Part shown: positions 12,442 through 21,000 of the stretch, piece after piece
How positions within the stretch are numbered: position 1 is the stretch's first letter
Layout of the letters: each line of letters begins with the position of its first letter
NCBI RefSeq assembly: GCF_029541745.1
Contig: NZ_CP089746.1
Coordinates: forward strand, 7,883,559 to 7,947,558
Length of the DNA: 64,000 nt
DNA from: Streptomyces sp. LX-29
Lineage (GTDB): Bacteria > Actinomycetota > Actinomycetes > Streptomycetales > Streptomycetaceae
Direction of reading: 5' to 3'
Translations under genes and position numbers: made by a program
The notes under the pieces: generated by a model
What the model was told of the DNA's origin: nothing
Databases searched by the model: none
What the model saw: only the letters and a program-made list of their open reading frames with translations

Positions 12442-15400
12442 GTGAGGAGAAGGTCACGGCGAGCGGTGAAGCCGGGCTGCTGTGGGTGTCGAGAAGCTCA
12501 GCACACAGATAGTCGGCCAGAGCGGTAGGCGTCGGATAGTCGAAAACCAAAGAGGTAGGTAGCTGGAGGCCGGTGGCCGCGGCCAGCCGGTTGCGTAGTT
12601 GCATGGCTGTGAGTGAGTCGAAGCCGAGCTGGCTGAAGGCACGGTCGCCGCGTACCGCTTGGGAGTTGGGGTGCCCGAGTGTGGTGGCGGCGTGGGTTTG
12701 GATGAGGTTGAGGAGGGTGGGGTGTCGTTTGGTGGGTGGGAGGGTGGTGAGTTGTTGGTGGAGGGTGGTGGGTGTGGTGGGTTGGTTGGTGTGTGGGGTG
12801 GGTGGGTTGGTGTGTGGGTTGTGTTGGTGTGTTTCGGGGATGTCGGTGATGAGGGGGTTGGGGTGGGTGGTGGTGAGGGTGGGGGTGAGTTGGTTCCAGT
12901 TGATGTTGGCGATGGTGGTGATGGTGTTGGGGGGTGTGTGGGTGAGTGCTGTGGTGGCGAGGTGGGGTGGGAGTGGGGTGAGTCCGTGGCGTTGGAGGTG
13001 TTGTTGGGTGGTGGGGTTGGCTGCCATGCCGGTGTGGGCCCAGGGTCCCCAGGCGATGGAGGTGGCGGGGAGGTTGTGGGTGTGGCGGTGGTGGGCGAGG
13101 GCGTCGAGGTAGGCGTTGGCGGCGGCGTAGTGGGCTTGTCCGGGGCTGCCCAAGGTGGCGGCGGCGGAGGAGAAGAGGATGAAGGTGGTGATGGGGTGGT
13201 TTTGGGTGAGGTGGTGGAGGTTGTGGGCGGTTTGTTTTTTGGCGTGGAGGGTGGTGTTGAGTTGGTGGGGGGTGAGGTTGGTGAGGGTGGCGTCGTTGAG
13301 GGTGGCGGCGGTGTGGATGACGGTGGTGAGGGGGTGTTGGGGTGGGATGGTGTTGAGGAGTTGGGTGAGGTCTTGGGGGTTGGCGGTGTCGCAGGCGGTG
13401 ATGGTGACGTGTGCGCCGAGTTCGGTGAGTTTGGCGTGGAGTTGGGTGGCGCCGGGTGCGTTGGGTCCGCGTCGGCTGGCCAGCAGTAGGTGGGGGGCGG
13501 TGTGGTGGGTGGCGATGTGGTGGGCGATGTGGGTGGCGAGGGCTCCGGTGCCGCCGGTGATGAGGGTGGTGCCGTGGGGGTTCCAGGGTGGTGTGGTGTG
13601 GGTGGGTGGTGGTGTGGCGTGTTGGAGTCGGGGGGTGTGGAGTCCGTTGGGTCGGATGGCGAGTTGGTTTTGTTTGTGGGGGTGGTTGGTGGGTGTGGTG
13701 ATGTGTTGGAGGGTGGTGGTGATGTGGTGGTGGGGGTAGTTGGGGGTGGTGGGGTGGTCGATGAGGCCGCCCCAGTTGTGGGGGTGTTCGAGGGCTGTGG
13801 TGTGGCCGAGTCCCCAGATGAGGGCTTGGGTGGGGTTGTTGAGGGGGTCGTGTGGTCCGGTGGTGGTGGCGCTTTGGGTGATGCACCACAGGGGGGTGTT
13901 GGGGTGTGTGGTGTTGAGGGTTTGGATGAGGGTGAGGGTGGTGTGGGTGCCGTTGGGTGTGGCGGTGTGGGTGGGGTGGGGGTTTTCGTCGAGTGCGAGG
14001 AAGGAGAGGATGTGGGTGGGGGTTGGGGTGGTGTGGGTGAGTTGTTGGGTGAGGGTTTGGGTGTTGGTTGTGGTGGGGTTGATGGTGATGGTGTGGTGGG
14101 GGATGTTGTGGTGGTTGAGGGTGTTGGTCCAGGTGGTGATGGGTTCGGTGGTGGTGGGGTTGGTGGGTGTGATGAGGAGGATGTGGTGGTTGGTGGTGAG
14201 GGGTGTGGGGGGTGGTGGTGCGGGTTTCCAGGTGGTGGTGTAGCGCCAGGTGTTGATGATGGTGTGGTCGCGTTGTTGGCGGTGCCATTGGGCGAGGGTG
14301 GGGAGGAGGGTGTTGAGGCTGGTGTGGTGTTCGGTGTTGTGGAGTTGGAGGGTTTGGGTGAGGGTGGGGAGGTCTTGTTCTTCGATGGCTTGCCAGAAGC
14401 GGGAGTCGATCCCACCCCCAACAGCGGTGAGCTCCTGACCTGTCGCCGACACATCTCCCTTCTCCGCAGAACCTTTCAGCCAATAGCGCTGGCGTTGGAA
14501 GGGGTAGGTGGGGAGGTCGACCCGTTGGGGTTCGGTGTCTGTGAAGGCTTGTTCCCAGGTGATGGGTAGGCCGTGGGTGTGGGCTTGGGCGAGGGCGGTC
14601 ATGAGGGTGTCGGTTTCGGGCCGGTCGCGTCGCAAGGTGGGTGCGATGACAGTCGCCTTGAGTGCCTGTTCCTCGTGGTCCACATCTGTGTTGTGGAGGG
14701 TGGTGTGGGCGAGGGTGGTCAGGACGGCGTCGGGTCCCAGTTCGAGATAGGTGCTGGTGTCGTGCTCGGCGAGCCATTGGAGTCCGTCGTGGAATCGGAC
14801 GGTGGCTCGGGCTTGTTCGGCCCAGTACTGGGGTGAGCAGGCTTGTTCGTCGGTGAGAGGCCGGCCGGTGAGGTTGGAGACCACCGGTAGCCTGGGCGGC
14901 TGGAACGACACCCGCTCCAAGGTGGTTTCGAACTCGTGGAGCATGGGGTCGATGTGGTGGGAGTGGAAGGCGTGGCTCACCCGCAGGGGCGTCGTCCGAC
15001 AGCCGGCCTCACGCCAAGTGTGGCGTAGCGTGTCGATGGCGTCTGTGTCGCCGGAGACCACCATGGCGGTCGGCCCGTTGACCGCTGCCAGCGACACCCG
15101 CCCCTCAAAGCCTTCGTGCTCCAGGGCTTGGCGTACGGTCTCCTCCTGGGCCTCGACCGCGAGCATCGCTCCACCGGCCGGCAGGTTCTGCATCAGCCGG
15201 CCGCGGGCGGTGACCACGGTGCACGCGTCGGGTAGGGACCACACCCCGGCCACATACGCGGCCGCCACCTCACCCACCGAATGACCCAGCAGATAGTGCG
15301 GGGCCAGGCCCCATGTTTCCAGCAGGCGGAACAGCGACACCTCCAACGCGAACAACCCCGCCTGCGTATACACCGTCTCATCCACCAACCCCGAGCCACC

Positions 15401-17398
15401 CACCCCCGGCCCACAGTCACCGGACCCGGATCCACCGACCCCCGGATCGGTGAAGACCACCTCCCGCAACGGACGCTCCAAGCCCGCGTCCAGGAACCCG
15501 CACACCTCGTCCCATGCCCGCGCGAAGACAGGGAACCGCTCATACAGCTCCCGCCCCATCCCCACGCGCTGCGCGCCCTGTCCCGTGAACAAGAACGCCA
15601 GCCGCCCACCCCCACCCACACTCGTGCCCGAAGCGCCACCGCTTGAGGTGGCGGCGGTGGCGGTGGGGACGCTGCCGGTGATGACCCGGTCGGCCGGTTC
15701 GCTGGTCGCCAGCTGGTGGAGGCCTTCCAGCAGCTCCTCCCGGTCTCGGCCCAGGACCACGGCGCGGTGCTCGAACGACGATCGGGTGGTGGCCAGCGAC
15801 CAGCCCACATCCGCCGGCCGAAGCTCCGGACATGCTTGGGTATGCGTCCGCAACCGCACCGCCTGCTCCCGCACGGCGCCCTCATCGCGTCCGGAGAGCA
15901 GCCAGGGAATCATCGTGGGGGCTCGCACCGGGTCCACCGCACGCTTCGGATCGGTGGCCGTTGGTTCGGTCGTGTCCGGATCCGACGCTTCCGAGGGCAG
16001 TTCATCGGAAGCTGGAGGTTGCTCGAGAATGAGGTGCGCGTTGGTGCCGCTGACGCCGAAGGAGGAGACCCCGGCGCGACGAGGCTGATCTGTAGAGGGC
16101 CAGGGCTTCGCTTCGGTGAGCAGGGATACGGCTCCTGCGGACCAGTCCACGTGTGGGGTGGGCGCGTCGACATGCAGCGTCTTGGGCAGCAGCTCATGGC
16201 GCATCGCCATGACCATTTTGATCACCCCGGCCACGCCGGCGGCGGCCTGCGTGTGGCCGATGTTGGACTTCACCGACCCCACCCACAGAGGTCGCTGCGC
16301 GGGGCGGTGCCGACCGTATGTCGCCAGCAGGGCCTGGGCCTCGATGGGATCCCCGAGAGTGGTGCCGGTGCCGTGGGCCTCCACCGCGTCGACATCGTCC
16401 GCGACGAGACCCGCGTTGGCCAGGGCCTGGCGGATCACCCGCTGCTGGGACGGGCCGTTCGGCGCGGTCAGCCGACTACTGGCCCCGTCCTGATTGACCG
16501 CGCTGCCCCGCAGCACCGCCAGGACCTGATGGCCGTGGCGTCGAGCGTCCGACAGCCGTTCCAGTACGAGCATTCCGGCGCCTTCGCCCCAGCCGGTGCC
16601 GTCCGCACTGGCGGCGAACGCCTTGCACCGTCCGTCCGCGGCCAGTCCTCGCTGCCGACTGAACTCCAGAAAGACGCCTGGCGTGGACATCACCGCCACG
16701 CCGCCGGCCAGCGCCATCGAGCACTCGTCGGCCCGCAGTGCCTGGCATGCCAGGTGCAGAGCCACCAAGGAGGAGGAACACGCGGTGTCCACCGTGATGG
16801 CCGGGCCCACCAGCCCCAGGGTGTAGGCCACCCGGCCCGACACCACACTGGTCGCGTTGCCCGCGAGTAGATAGCCCTCGACTTCCTCGGGCGCCTCACT
16901 CGAATTCGGGGCATAGCCCTGGGAACCGGCTCCGGCGAAGACACCGGTCTGGCTGCCCTTGAGTGAGGCCGGATCGATGCCCGCCCGCTCCAGGGCCTCC
17001 CAGGCCGTCTCCAGCAACAGCCGCTGCTGCGGATCCATCGCCAGCGCCTCACGCGGCGAGATCCCGAAGAACGCCGGATCGAACTCGCCCACGTCATAGA
17101 CGAAGCCACCGGTACGCGCATAGGACTTACCCGGCTGCTCCGGATCCGGGTCGTAAAGCCCCTCCAGATCCCATCCGCGATCGGTTGGAAACCCGGAAAT
17201 CGCATCGGTGCCGGCGGCCACGACCTCCCACAACGCCTCAGGAGAGGTTGCTCCTCCTGGAAAGCGGCAGGCCATCCCCACCACGGCAATCGGCTCGGTC
17301 GACGCGGTGACAAGCTGTTGGTTCTGCTGCCGAAGCTTCTCGTTCTCCTTGAGAGACGCTCGTAGTGCTTCGACGACCTTGTCACCAGATGAAGTCAC
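9650..17398 (-). CDS. Modular type I PKS, 5' portion (docking, M5 KS-AT-KR-ACP, M6 KS-AT), interrupted by a frameshift
   Basis: The frame opens at a GTG (17,398) with a GGAG ribosome site just upstream; longer in-frame starts lack such support and would precede the docking helix. The first about 35 residues form a charged coiled coil (motif LKENEKLRQQNQQL), the usual N-terminal docking element of a downstream PKS subunit. M5 follows: KS (Cys in DTACSSS), AT with GHSVGE and HAFH (malonyl type), KR, and ACP. M6 then gives a KS and an AT with GHSQGE and YASH (methylmalonyl type). A 5-bp duplication (GAGTG twice on the plus strand, 9,716-9,725) shifts the frame at the AT-KR junction, and the ORF stops at 9,650 after 2,582 residues. 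The homologous junction at 23,870-23,900 on the other strand lacks the duplication. Confidence 0.9.
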   Translation of the reverse strand: MTSSGDKVVEALRASLKENEKLRQQNQQLVTASTEPIAVVGMACRFPGGATSPEALWEVVAAGTDAISGFPTDRGWDLEGLYDPDPEQPGKSYARTGGFVYDVGEFDPAFFGISPREALAMDPQQRLLLETAWEALERAGIDPASLKGSQTGVFAGAGSQGYAPNSSEAPEEVEGYLLAGNATSVVSGRVAYTLGLVGPAITVDTACSSSLVALHLACQALRADECSMALAGGVAVMSTPGVFLEFSRQRGLAADGRCKAFAASADGTGWGEGAGMLVLERLSDARRHGHQVLAVLRGSAVNQDGASSRLTAPNGPSQQRVIRQALANAGLVADDVDAVEAHGTGTTLGDPIEAQALLATYGRHRPAQRPLWVGSVKSNIGHTQAAAGVAGVIKMVMAMRHELLPKTLHVDAPTPHVDWSAGAVSLLTEAKPWPSTDQPRRAGVSSFGVSGTNAHLILEQPPASDELPSEASDPDTTEPTATDPKRAVDPVRAPTMIPWLLSGRDEGAVREQAVRLRTHTQACPELRPADVGWSLATTRSSFEHRAVVLGRDREELLEGLHQLATSEPADRVITGSVPTATAATSSGGASGTSVGGGGRLAFLFTGQGAQRVGMGRELYERFPVFARAWDEVCGFLDAGLERPLREVVFTDPGVGGSGSGDCGPGVGGSGLVDETVYTQAGLFALEVSLFRLLETWGLAPHYLLGHSVGEVAAAYVAGVWSLPDACTVVTARGRLMQNLPAGGAMLAVEAQEETVRQALEHEGFEGRVSLAAVNGPTAMVVSGDTDAIDTLRHTWREAGCRTTPLRVSHAFHSHHIDPMLHEFETTLERVSFQPPRLPVVSNLTGRPLTDEQACSPQYWAEQARATVRFHDGLQWLAEHDTSTYLELGPDAVLTTLAHTTLHNTDVDHEEQALKATVIAPTLRRDRPETDTLMTALAQAHTHGLPITWEQAFTDTEPQRVDLPTYPFQRQRYWLKGSAEKGDVSATGQELTAVGGGIDSRFWQAIEEQDLPTLTQTLQLHNTEHHTSLNTLLPTLAQWHRQQRDHTIINTWRYTTTWKPAPPPPTPLTTNHHILLITPTNPTTTEPITTWTNTLNHHNIPHHTITINPTTTNTQTLTQQLTHTTPTPTHILSFLALDENPHPTHTATPNGTHTTLTLIQTLNTTHPNTPLWCITQSATTTGPHDPLNNPTQALIWGLGHTTALEHPHNWGGLIDHPTTPNYPHHHITTTLQHITTPTNHPHKQNQLAIRPNGLHTPRLQHATPPPTHTTPPWNPHGTTLITGGTGALATHIAHHIATHHTAPHLLLASRRGPNAPGATQLHAKLTELGAHVTITACDTANPQDLTQLLNTIPPQHPLTTVIHTAATLNDATLTNLTPHQLNTTLHAKKQTAHNLHHLTQNHPITTFILFSSAAATLGSPGQAHYAAANAYLDALAHHRHTHNLPATSIAWGPWAHTGMAANPTTQQHLQRHGLTPLPPHLATTALTHTPPNTITTIANINWNQLTPTLTTTHPNPLITDIPETHQHNPHTNPPTPHTNQPTTPTTLHQQLTTLPPTKRHPTLLNLIQTHAATTLGHPNSQAVRGDRAFSQLGFDSLTAMQLRNRLAAATGLQLPTSLVFDYPTPTALADYLCAELLDTHSSPASPLAVTFSSPDEPIAVVGMACRYPGGVSSPEALWDLVAAGGDAVSGFPTDRGWDLLKLYSADPDQPGKSYVREGGFLHDAAEFDPAFFGLSPREALAMDPQQRLLLETSWEAVERAGIDPTSLHGKQIGVFVGAAAQEYAPRLHEAADGVEGYVVTGNATSVMSGRLSYTFGLEGPAVTIDTACSSSLVALHLACQALRSGECSLALAGGVTVMSSPFSFVEFSRQRALAEDGRCKAFAESADGTGWAEGAGMLLLEPLSQARRNGHPVLAVVRGSAVNQDGASNGLTAPNGPSQQRVIRQALANADLRAADVDAVEAHGTGTTLGDPIEAQAVLATYGSDRSADRPLWLGSLKSNIGHTQAAAGVAGVIKMVMAMRHELLPKTLHVDAPTSHVDWSAGAVSLLTKARPWPRTDRLRRAGVSSFGVSGTNAHLILEEPSQVEEPAGGTPSDMGNEGRERVLESGVVPWLISGRGEAAVRDLAVRLRHHLQDRPDLDPVDVGWSLATTRTSFENRTVILGRDRDELLNGLHTLTTPDPAPHVITGNTTTPTGKTVFVFPGQGSQWAGMAADLLDSSVVFREHIEACEEALAPYVDWSLGEVLRQADGAASLERVDVIQPVLFAVMVGLARMWQACGIHPDAVIGHSQGEIAAAHIAGALTLHDAAAVVALRSRALARLAGHGAMASVSLSVDEAEERLAAWQGRLAIAAINGPRTVIVSGESEAVEELLAECAKQDIRARRIPVDYASHGPQVEAVEDEIRNSLASITPAAPSIPLLSTVTGQWITGPDMDAGYWYHNLRQPVRLADALHTLAADGHHTFIETSPHPVLTHTIHDTLDPTDSDPATNDTIEPLVIGTLRRDEDGPRRFLTSLAQAHTHGLPITWEHLYTGTQAQRVDLPTYPFQRERYWLASAAASTPLGWMGSGMVWRPGSGRRSNART
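12490..17398 (-). other. PKS module M5: docking-KS-AT(malonyl)-KR-ACP
   Basis: The approximate limits are docking helix 17,398-17,310, KS 17,300-16,030, AT 15,620-14,500, KR 14,400-12,990 and ACP 12,760-12,500. The KS has the catalytic Cys and both His motifs (EAHGTGT, NIGHTQAA). The AT carries HAFH, which in this family marks malonyl-CoA selection. The KR keeps Lys, Ser (FSSAAAT), Tyr (AHYAAAN) and Asn, and has LND at the LDD position, so I read it as an active B-type reductase. There is no DH, so the module should leave a beta-hydroxyl. The KR is unusually rich in Thr, His, Asn and Pro. Confidence 0.85.
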
Positions 17399-17634
17399 CG
17401 TGATCTCCAAAAATCCGAATCCGCGCCATATGGGAGTGGCAGATTTCCGATAGTCGGGATTTGAATATCGATGGGGGATCGCTTGTTCTGGCCGGTTCGG
17501 CCGGCGTTCAATGGTGAGTAGTGGAACCGGTGGTGAGCAGGCTCTCGGCATGAGGGCGTGCGAATGCCGTCACCGAGCGATGGATTGCCTCTTCAGGTTG
17601 GCGGGAGCACAGAGAACTGGCAACCCCTAAGATC

Positions 17635-17650
17635 CTTGAGAATTCCTAGA
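17635..17650. promoter_or_regulatory. Weak match to a PAS-LuxR (PimM-type) operator
   Basis: The core GAGAATTCCT matches 8 of 10 positions of the known GGGAWWTCCC core bound by PimM-like regulators of polyketide clusters. The outer positions match poorly. The location between the two PKS starts is the main support. Confidence 0.25.
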
Positions 17651-17701
17651 ACTGCGTGAACGGCCCCTTCGGGAGATGTGGCCATGACGATATGATCCCG
17701 C

Positions 17702-17740
17702 GCGTTCATGGCTCCGCGGATATGAACGCATGTGCGTTCA
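17702..17740. promoter_or_regulatory. Cluster of GCGTTCA/TGAACGC half-sites, possible shared operator
   Basis: Half-sites lie at 17,702-17,708 (GCGTTCA), 17,723-17,729 (TGAACGC) and 17,734-17,740 (GCGTTCA). The last two form an inverted repeat with 8-bp arms (TGAACGCA / TGCGTTCA) and a 2-bp spacer. The first two form an 8-bp inverted repeat with a 12-bp spacer. A further TGAACGC occurs at 17,950-17,956, close to the plus-strand start. Spaced dyads between divergent genes suggest a regulator site; the protein is unknown. Confidence 0.45.
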
Positions 17741-18009
17741 CTCGTCGACTTGAGGTTCCGTGGTAACAGGTATTGAGGTAGGGGGGATTAAGGGGTTGAG
17801 GCGGTCAAACCGCGTCGATACCGTCAAGGCCCTGTGCCCGCCTGTGAATACGTAGTTCATGCTGACGGTGAGCCTCATGAAGTCGGATATCTTGCGCCAG
17901 AGCCTCATTACTCGGACGACTGTGCTCGCCTCCGCATCTGTGACACCTGTGAACGCTCATGAAGTGAGCATGCGTGCATGTGAGTTCCATGGATACCGAG
18001 GTGCTCTCT

Positions 18010-21000
18010 ATGGGTGATGCTGACGTGGTAGCGAGTGAGATCCACGGGCTGGCGGACGAGGCCATCGCCGTCGTCGGACTGTCTTGTCGGCTTCCCCAAG
18101 CACCGGATCCGGCCGCTTTCTGGCGAATGCTCACAGCCGGTGAGGACGGCATCGTGCAGGCACCAGAGGGCAGGTGGCACGCGGAGGCACTCCTCGACGG
18201 AGACGTGTCCGCGGCCGGCCCGGGAAACATGCGGCGAGGTGGCTTCCTGGACCGGATCGACGAGTTCGATTCCCGATTCTTCGGCATCTCGTCACACGAG
18301 GCCGCCGCAATGGATCCGCAGCAGCGCCTGGCCCTGGAGCTGAGCTGGGAGGCGTTGGAGAACGCGGCAATCGTCCCTGAGACTCTCAAAGGTCGCCCCG
18401 TGGGCGTGTTCATGGGGGTGATCTGGGACGATCACGCCACCCTGCTACACGGGGAGGGCGCGTGGGCGCCTTCCCTCCCCGCCGCCACCACGCTGCGGCG
18501 CAGCGTGACGGCCAACCGTGTGGCCCACACCCTGGGAACGACGGGCCCGAGCTTCACTGTGGACGCGGCTCAGTCGTCATCGCTTGTCGCAGTCCATATG
18601 GCCTGTGAAAGCCTGCGCAGGGGAGAGGCGACACACGCGATCGCGGGCGGCGTGCACCTCATGCCCCGTTCGGAGAACGCCACCCTCGGCATGGCCGAGT
18701 GCGGAGGTCTGTCACCAGACGGCCGTTGCTACACCTTCGATGCCCGAGCCAACGGCCACGTGCTGGGCGAGGGCGGCGGCATGGTCGTACTCAAACCACT
18801 CTCCCAGGCGCTCGCGGACGGAGACCGCATCTGGTGTGTGATCCTTGGCGGCGCGGTGGACAACGACGGCCATGGCCCTTCAGCCGCACGCCCCGCGTCG
18901 GCCCAGCAGGGTGTGCTGCGTACAGCCTGTCGGCGCGCCGGCATCGATCCCACCGATGTGCAGTACGTGGAGCTACACGGCACGGGCACCCAAGCCGGTG
19001 ATCTGGCCGAGGCAACCGCTCTCGGCGCCGTCATGGGCACCGCGAGGCCAGCGGAACGCCCCCTGCTGGTCGGGGCGGCCACCACCAACGTAGGTCACCT
19101 GGAGGGGGCGGCAGGCATCGTCGGCCTGCTGAAGACCGCCCTGTGTATCAGACACCGGCAACTCCCACCGAGCCTCAACTACGAGTCGTCGAACCCGCGG
19201 ATCCCGATGGACGACCTGCGACTGCGGGTGCAGACGCAGCTGAGCCCGTGGCCGGATGAGTTGCGACCGCTGCTGGCCGGAGTCAGCTCCTTCGGCATGG
19301 GCGGGACCAACTGCCATGTCGTGGTGTCCGACCGGATTCCGACGTGTGTACCGAGTGCCCGGGTGACCGGTGCACGGGCTCAGGCTGCCCTTGATGACAA
19401 GGACGGGAGCCGCCAGGGGCACGAGGAGCACCAGAGGGCGGGGAAAGGAGAAGGGCAGCAGGAGTCGGAGAGCCCTCGTGTGCTTGAGACGGGGCCGGTG
19501 CCGTGGCTGGTCTCCGGGCGCGGCCAGAAGGCGTTGCGCGACCAGGCCCTCCGACTGCGTGCCCATGTGCAGGCTCGTCCCGAGCTACGGCCGGCGGACG
19601 TGGGCTGGTCCCTGGCCACCACCCGGACGCATTTCGAGGACCGAGCCGTGATCCTCGGCCAGAGCCAGGACGAGCTGGCTGATGGACTGCGAACCCTCAG
19701 CGTCGGCGAAGCGTCCACTGACCTGATCACCGGGACCGCTCGTGCCGTCGTGGACAAGACCGTCTTCGTCTTCCCAGGGCACGGTTCGCAGTGGGCGGGT
19801 ATGGCTGCTGACCTGCTTGAGTCGTCTGAGGTGTTCACCGGGCAGATGGACGCCTGTGAGGAGGCTCTGGCGCCGTATACGGACTGGTCGTTGCGGCAGG
19901 TGCTACGGCAGGCGGACGGTGCGGCGTCGCTGGAGCGGGTGGACGTGGCCCAGCCCGCGTTGTTCGCGGTCATGGTGGGTCTGGCACGGATGTGGCAGGC
20001 GAGTGGGGTCCAACCCGCCGCCGTCATCGGCCACGGCCCAGGTGAGATCGCGGCGGCACACATCGCAGGTGCGCTGACCCTACGGGATGCCGCGGCGGCG
20101 GTCACCCTGCGCGGCCGGGCCCTGGCACGACGGGCGCGTGGCGGCGCGACGGCCTCACTGTCTCATCCGGTGGCAGAGGTCGAGCGTGAGCTCCGCGACG
20201 GCCTGGCGCTCCTGGCCCCGGAGACCCCGGACATTCCCCTGTTGTCGACGGTGACGGGGGAGTGGGTCAGCGGACCGGTCATGGACGCCGCGTACTGGCA
20301 ACGCAATCTTCGCCAGCCGATGCGGTTCTCCGATGCGGTACGCACACTGGCCGCTGATGGATACCACGCCTTCGTGGAAGTCAGCCCCGACTCCGTCCTC
20401 GCGGACAGCATCCTCGACGCTCTCGCCGACCGCCACACTGAGCAACCCGACCCCGACCCCGACTCCGACCCGGGCCCCGGCTCCGGGGGCGACTTCGGCC
20501 CCAATCCTGGCGTCGGCTCCGACTCCCACCTCGACTCCGGCGGCGCCGTGCGACCGCTGGTCATCGGCACTCCGCGCCGGCACGAGGACGGGTCCCGTCG
20601 CTTTCTGACCTCGCTGGCCCGGGCGCATGCCCACGGCGTCCCCGTCGCCTGGGACCGCGTCATCTCCGGAGCCACGGAATCCCGGGTGGAACTGCCCACG
20701 TACGCCTTCCAACGCCAGCGCCACCGGCTCGATCCGCTCGCCCTGGATACCAGCGTCTCTGGGCCCGGTAGTGAAGCCGATACGAGCGCCGCCGAAACCG
20801 GCACCGACGCTGCGGGGGACCGGTCTGCCGACGGAAGTGTCACCGCTGTCTCGTCCTTGCAAGAACGGCTGCGCGCCGCGTCGGCGGCCGAGCAACACCG
20901 GATTCTGCTGGACGTGGTCGTCACCGAGGTGGCCGACATCCTCCTGTACGACCGTCCGGGTGAAGTGGATGAGAACCTCACGTTCAACGAGTTGGGCATC

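Larger units (their letters stand above)
17399..18009. promoter_or_regulatory. Divergent intergenic region between the two giant PKS genes
   Basis: This 611-bp stretch holds the start regions of both PKS genes and I see no credible gene in it. It must carry promoters in both directions. It contains several TGAACGC/GCGTTCA half-sites and a sequence resembling the PAS-LuxR operator (separate entries). Its base composition is less GC-rich than the flanking coding DNA. Confidence 0.7.
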
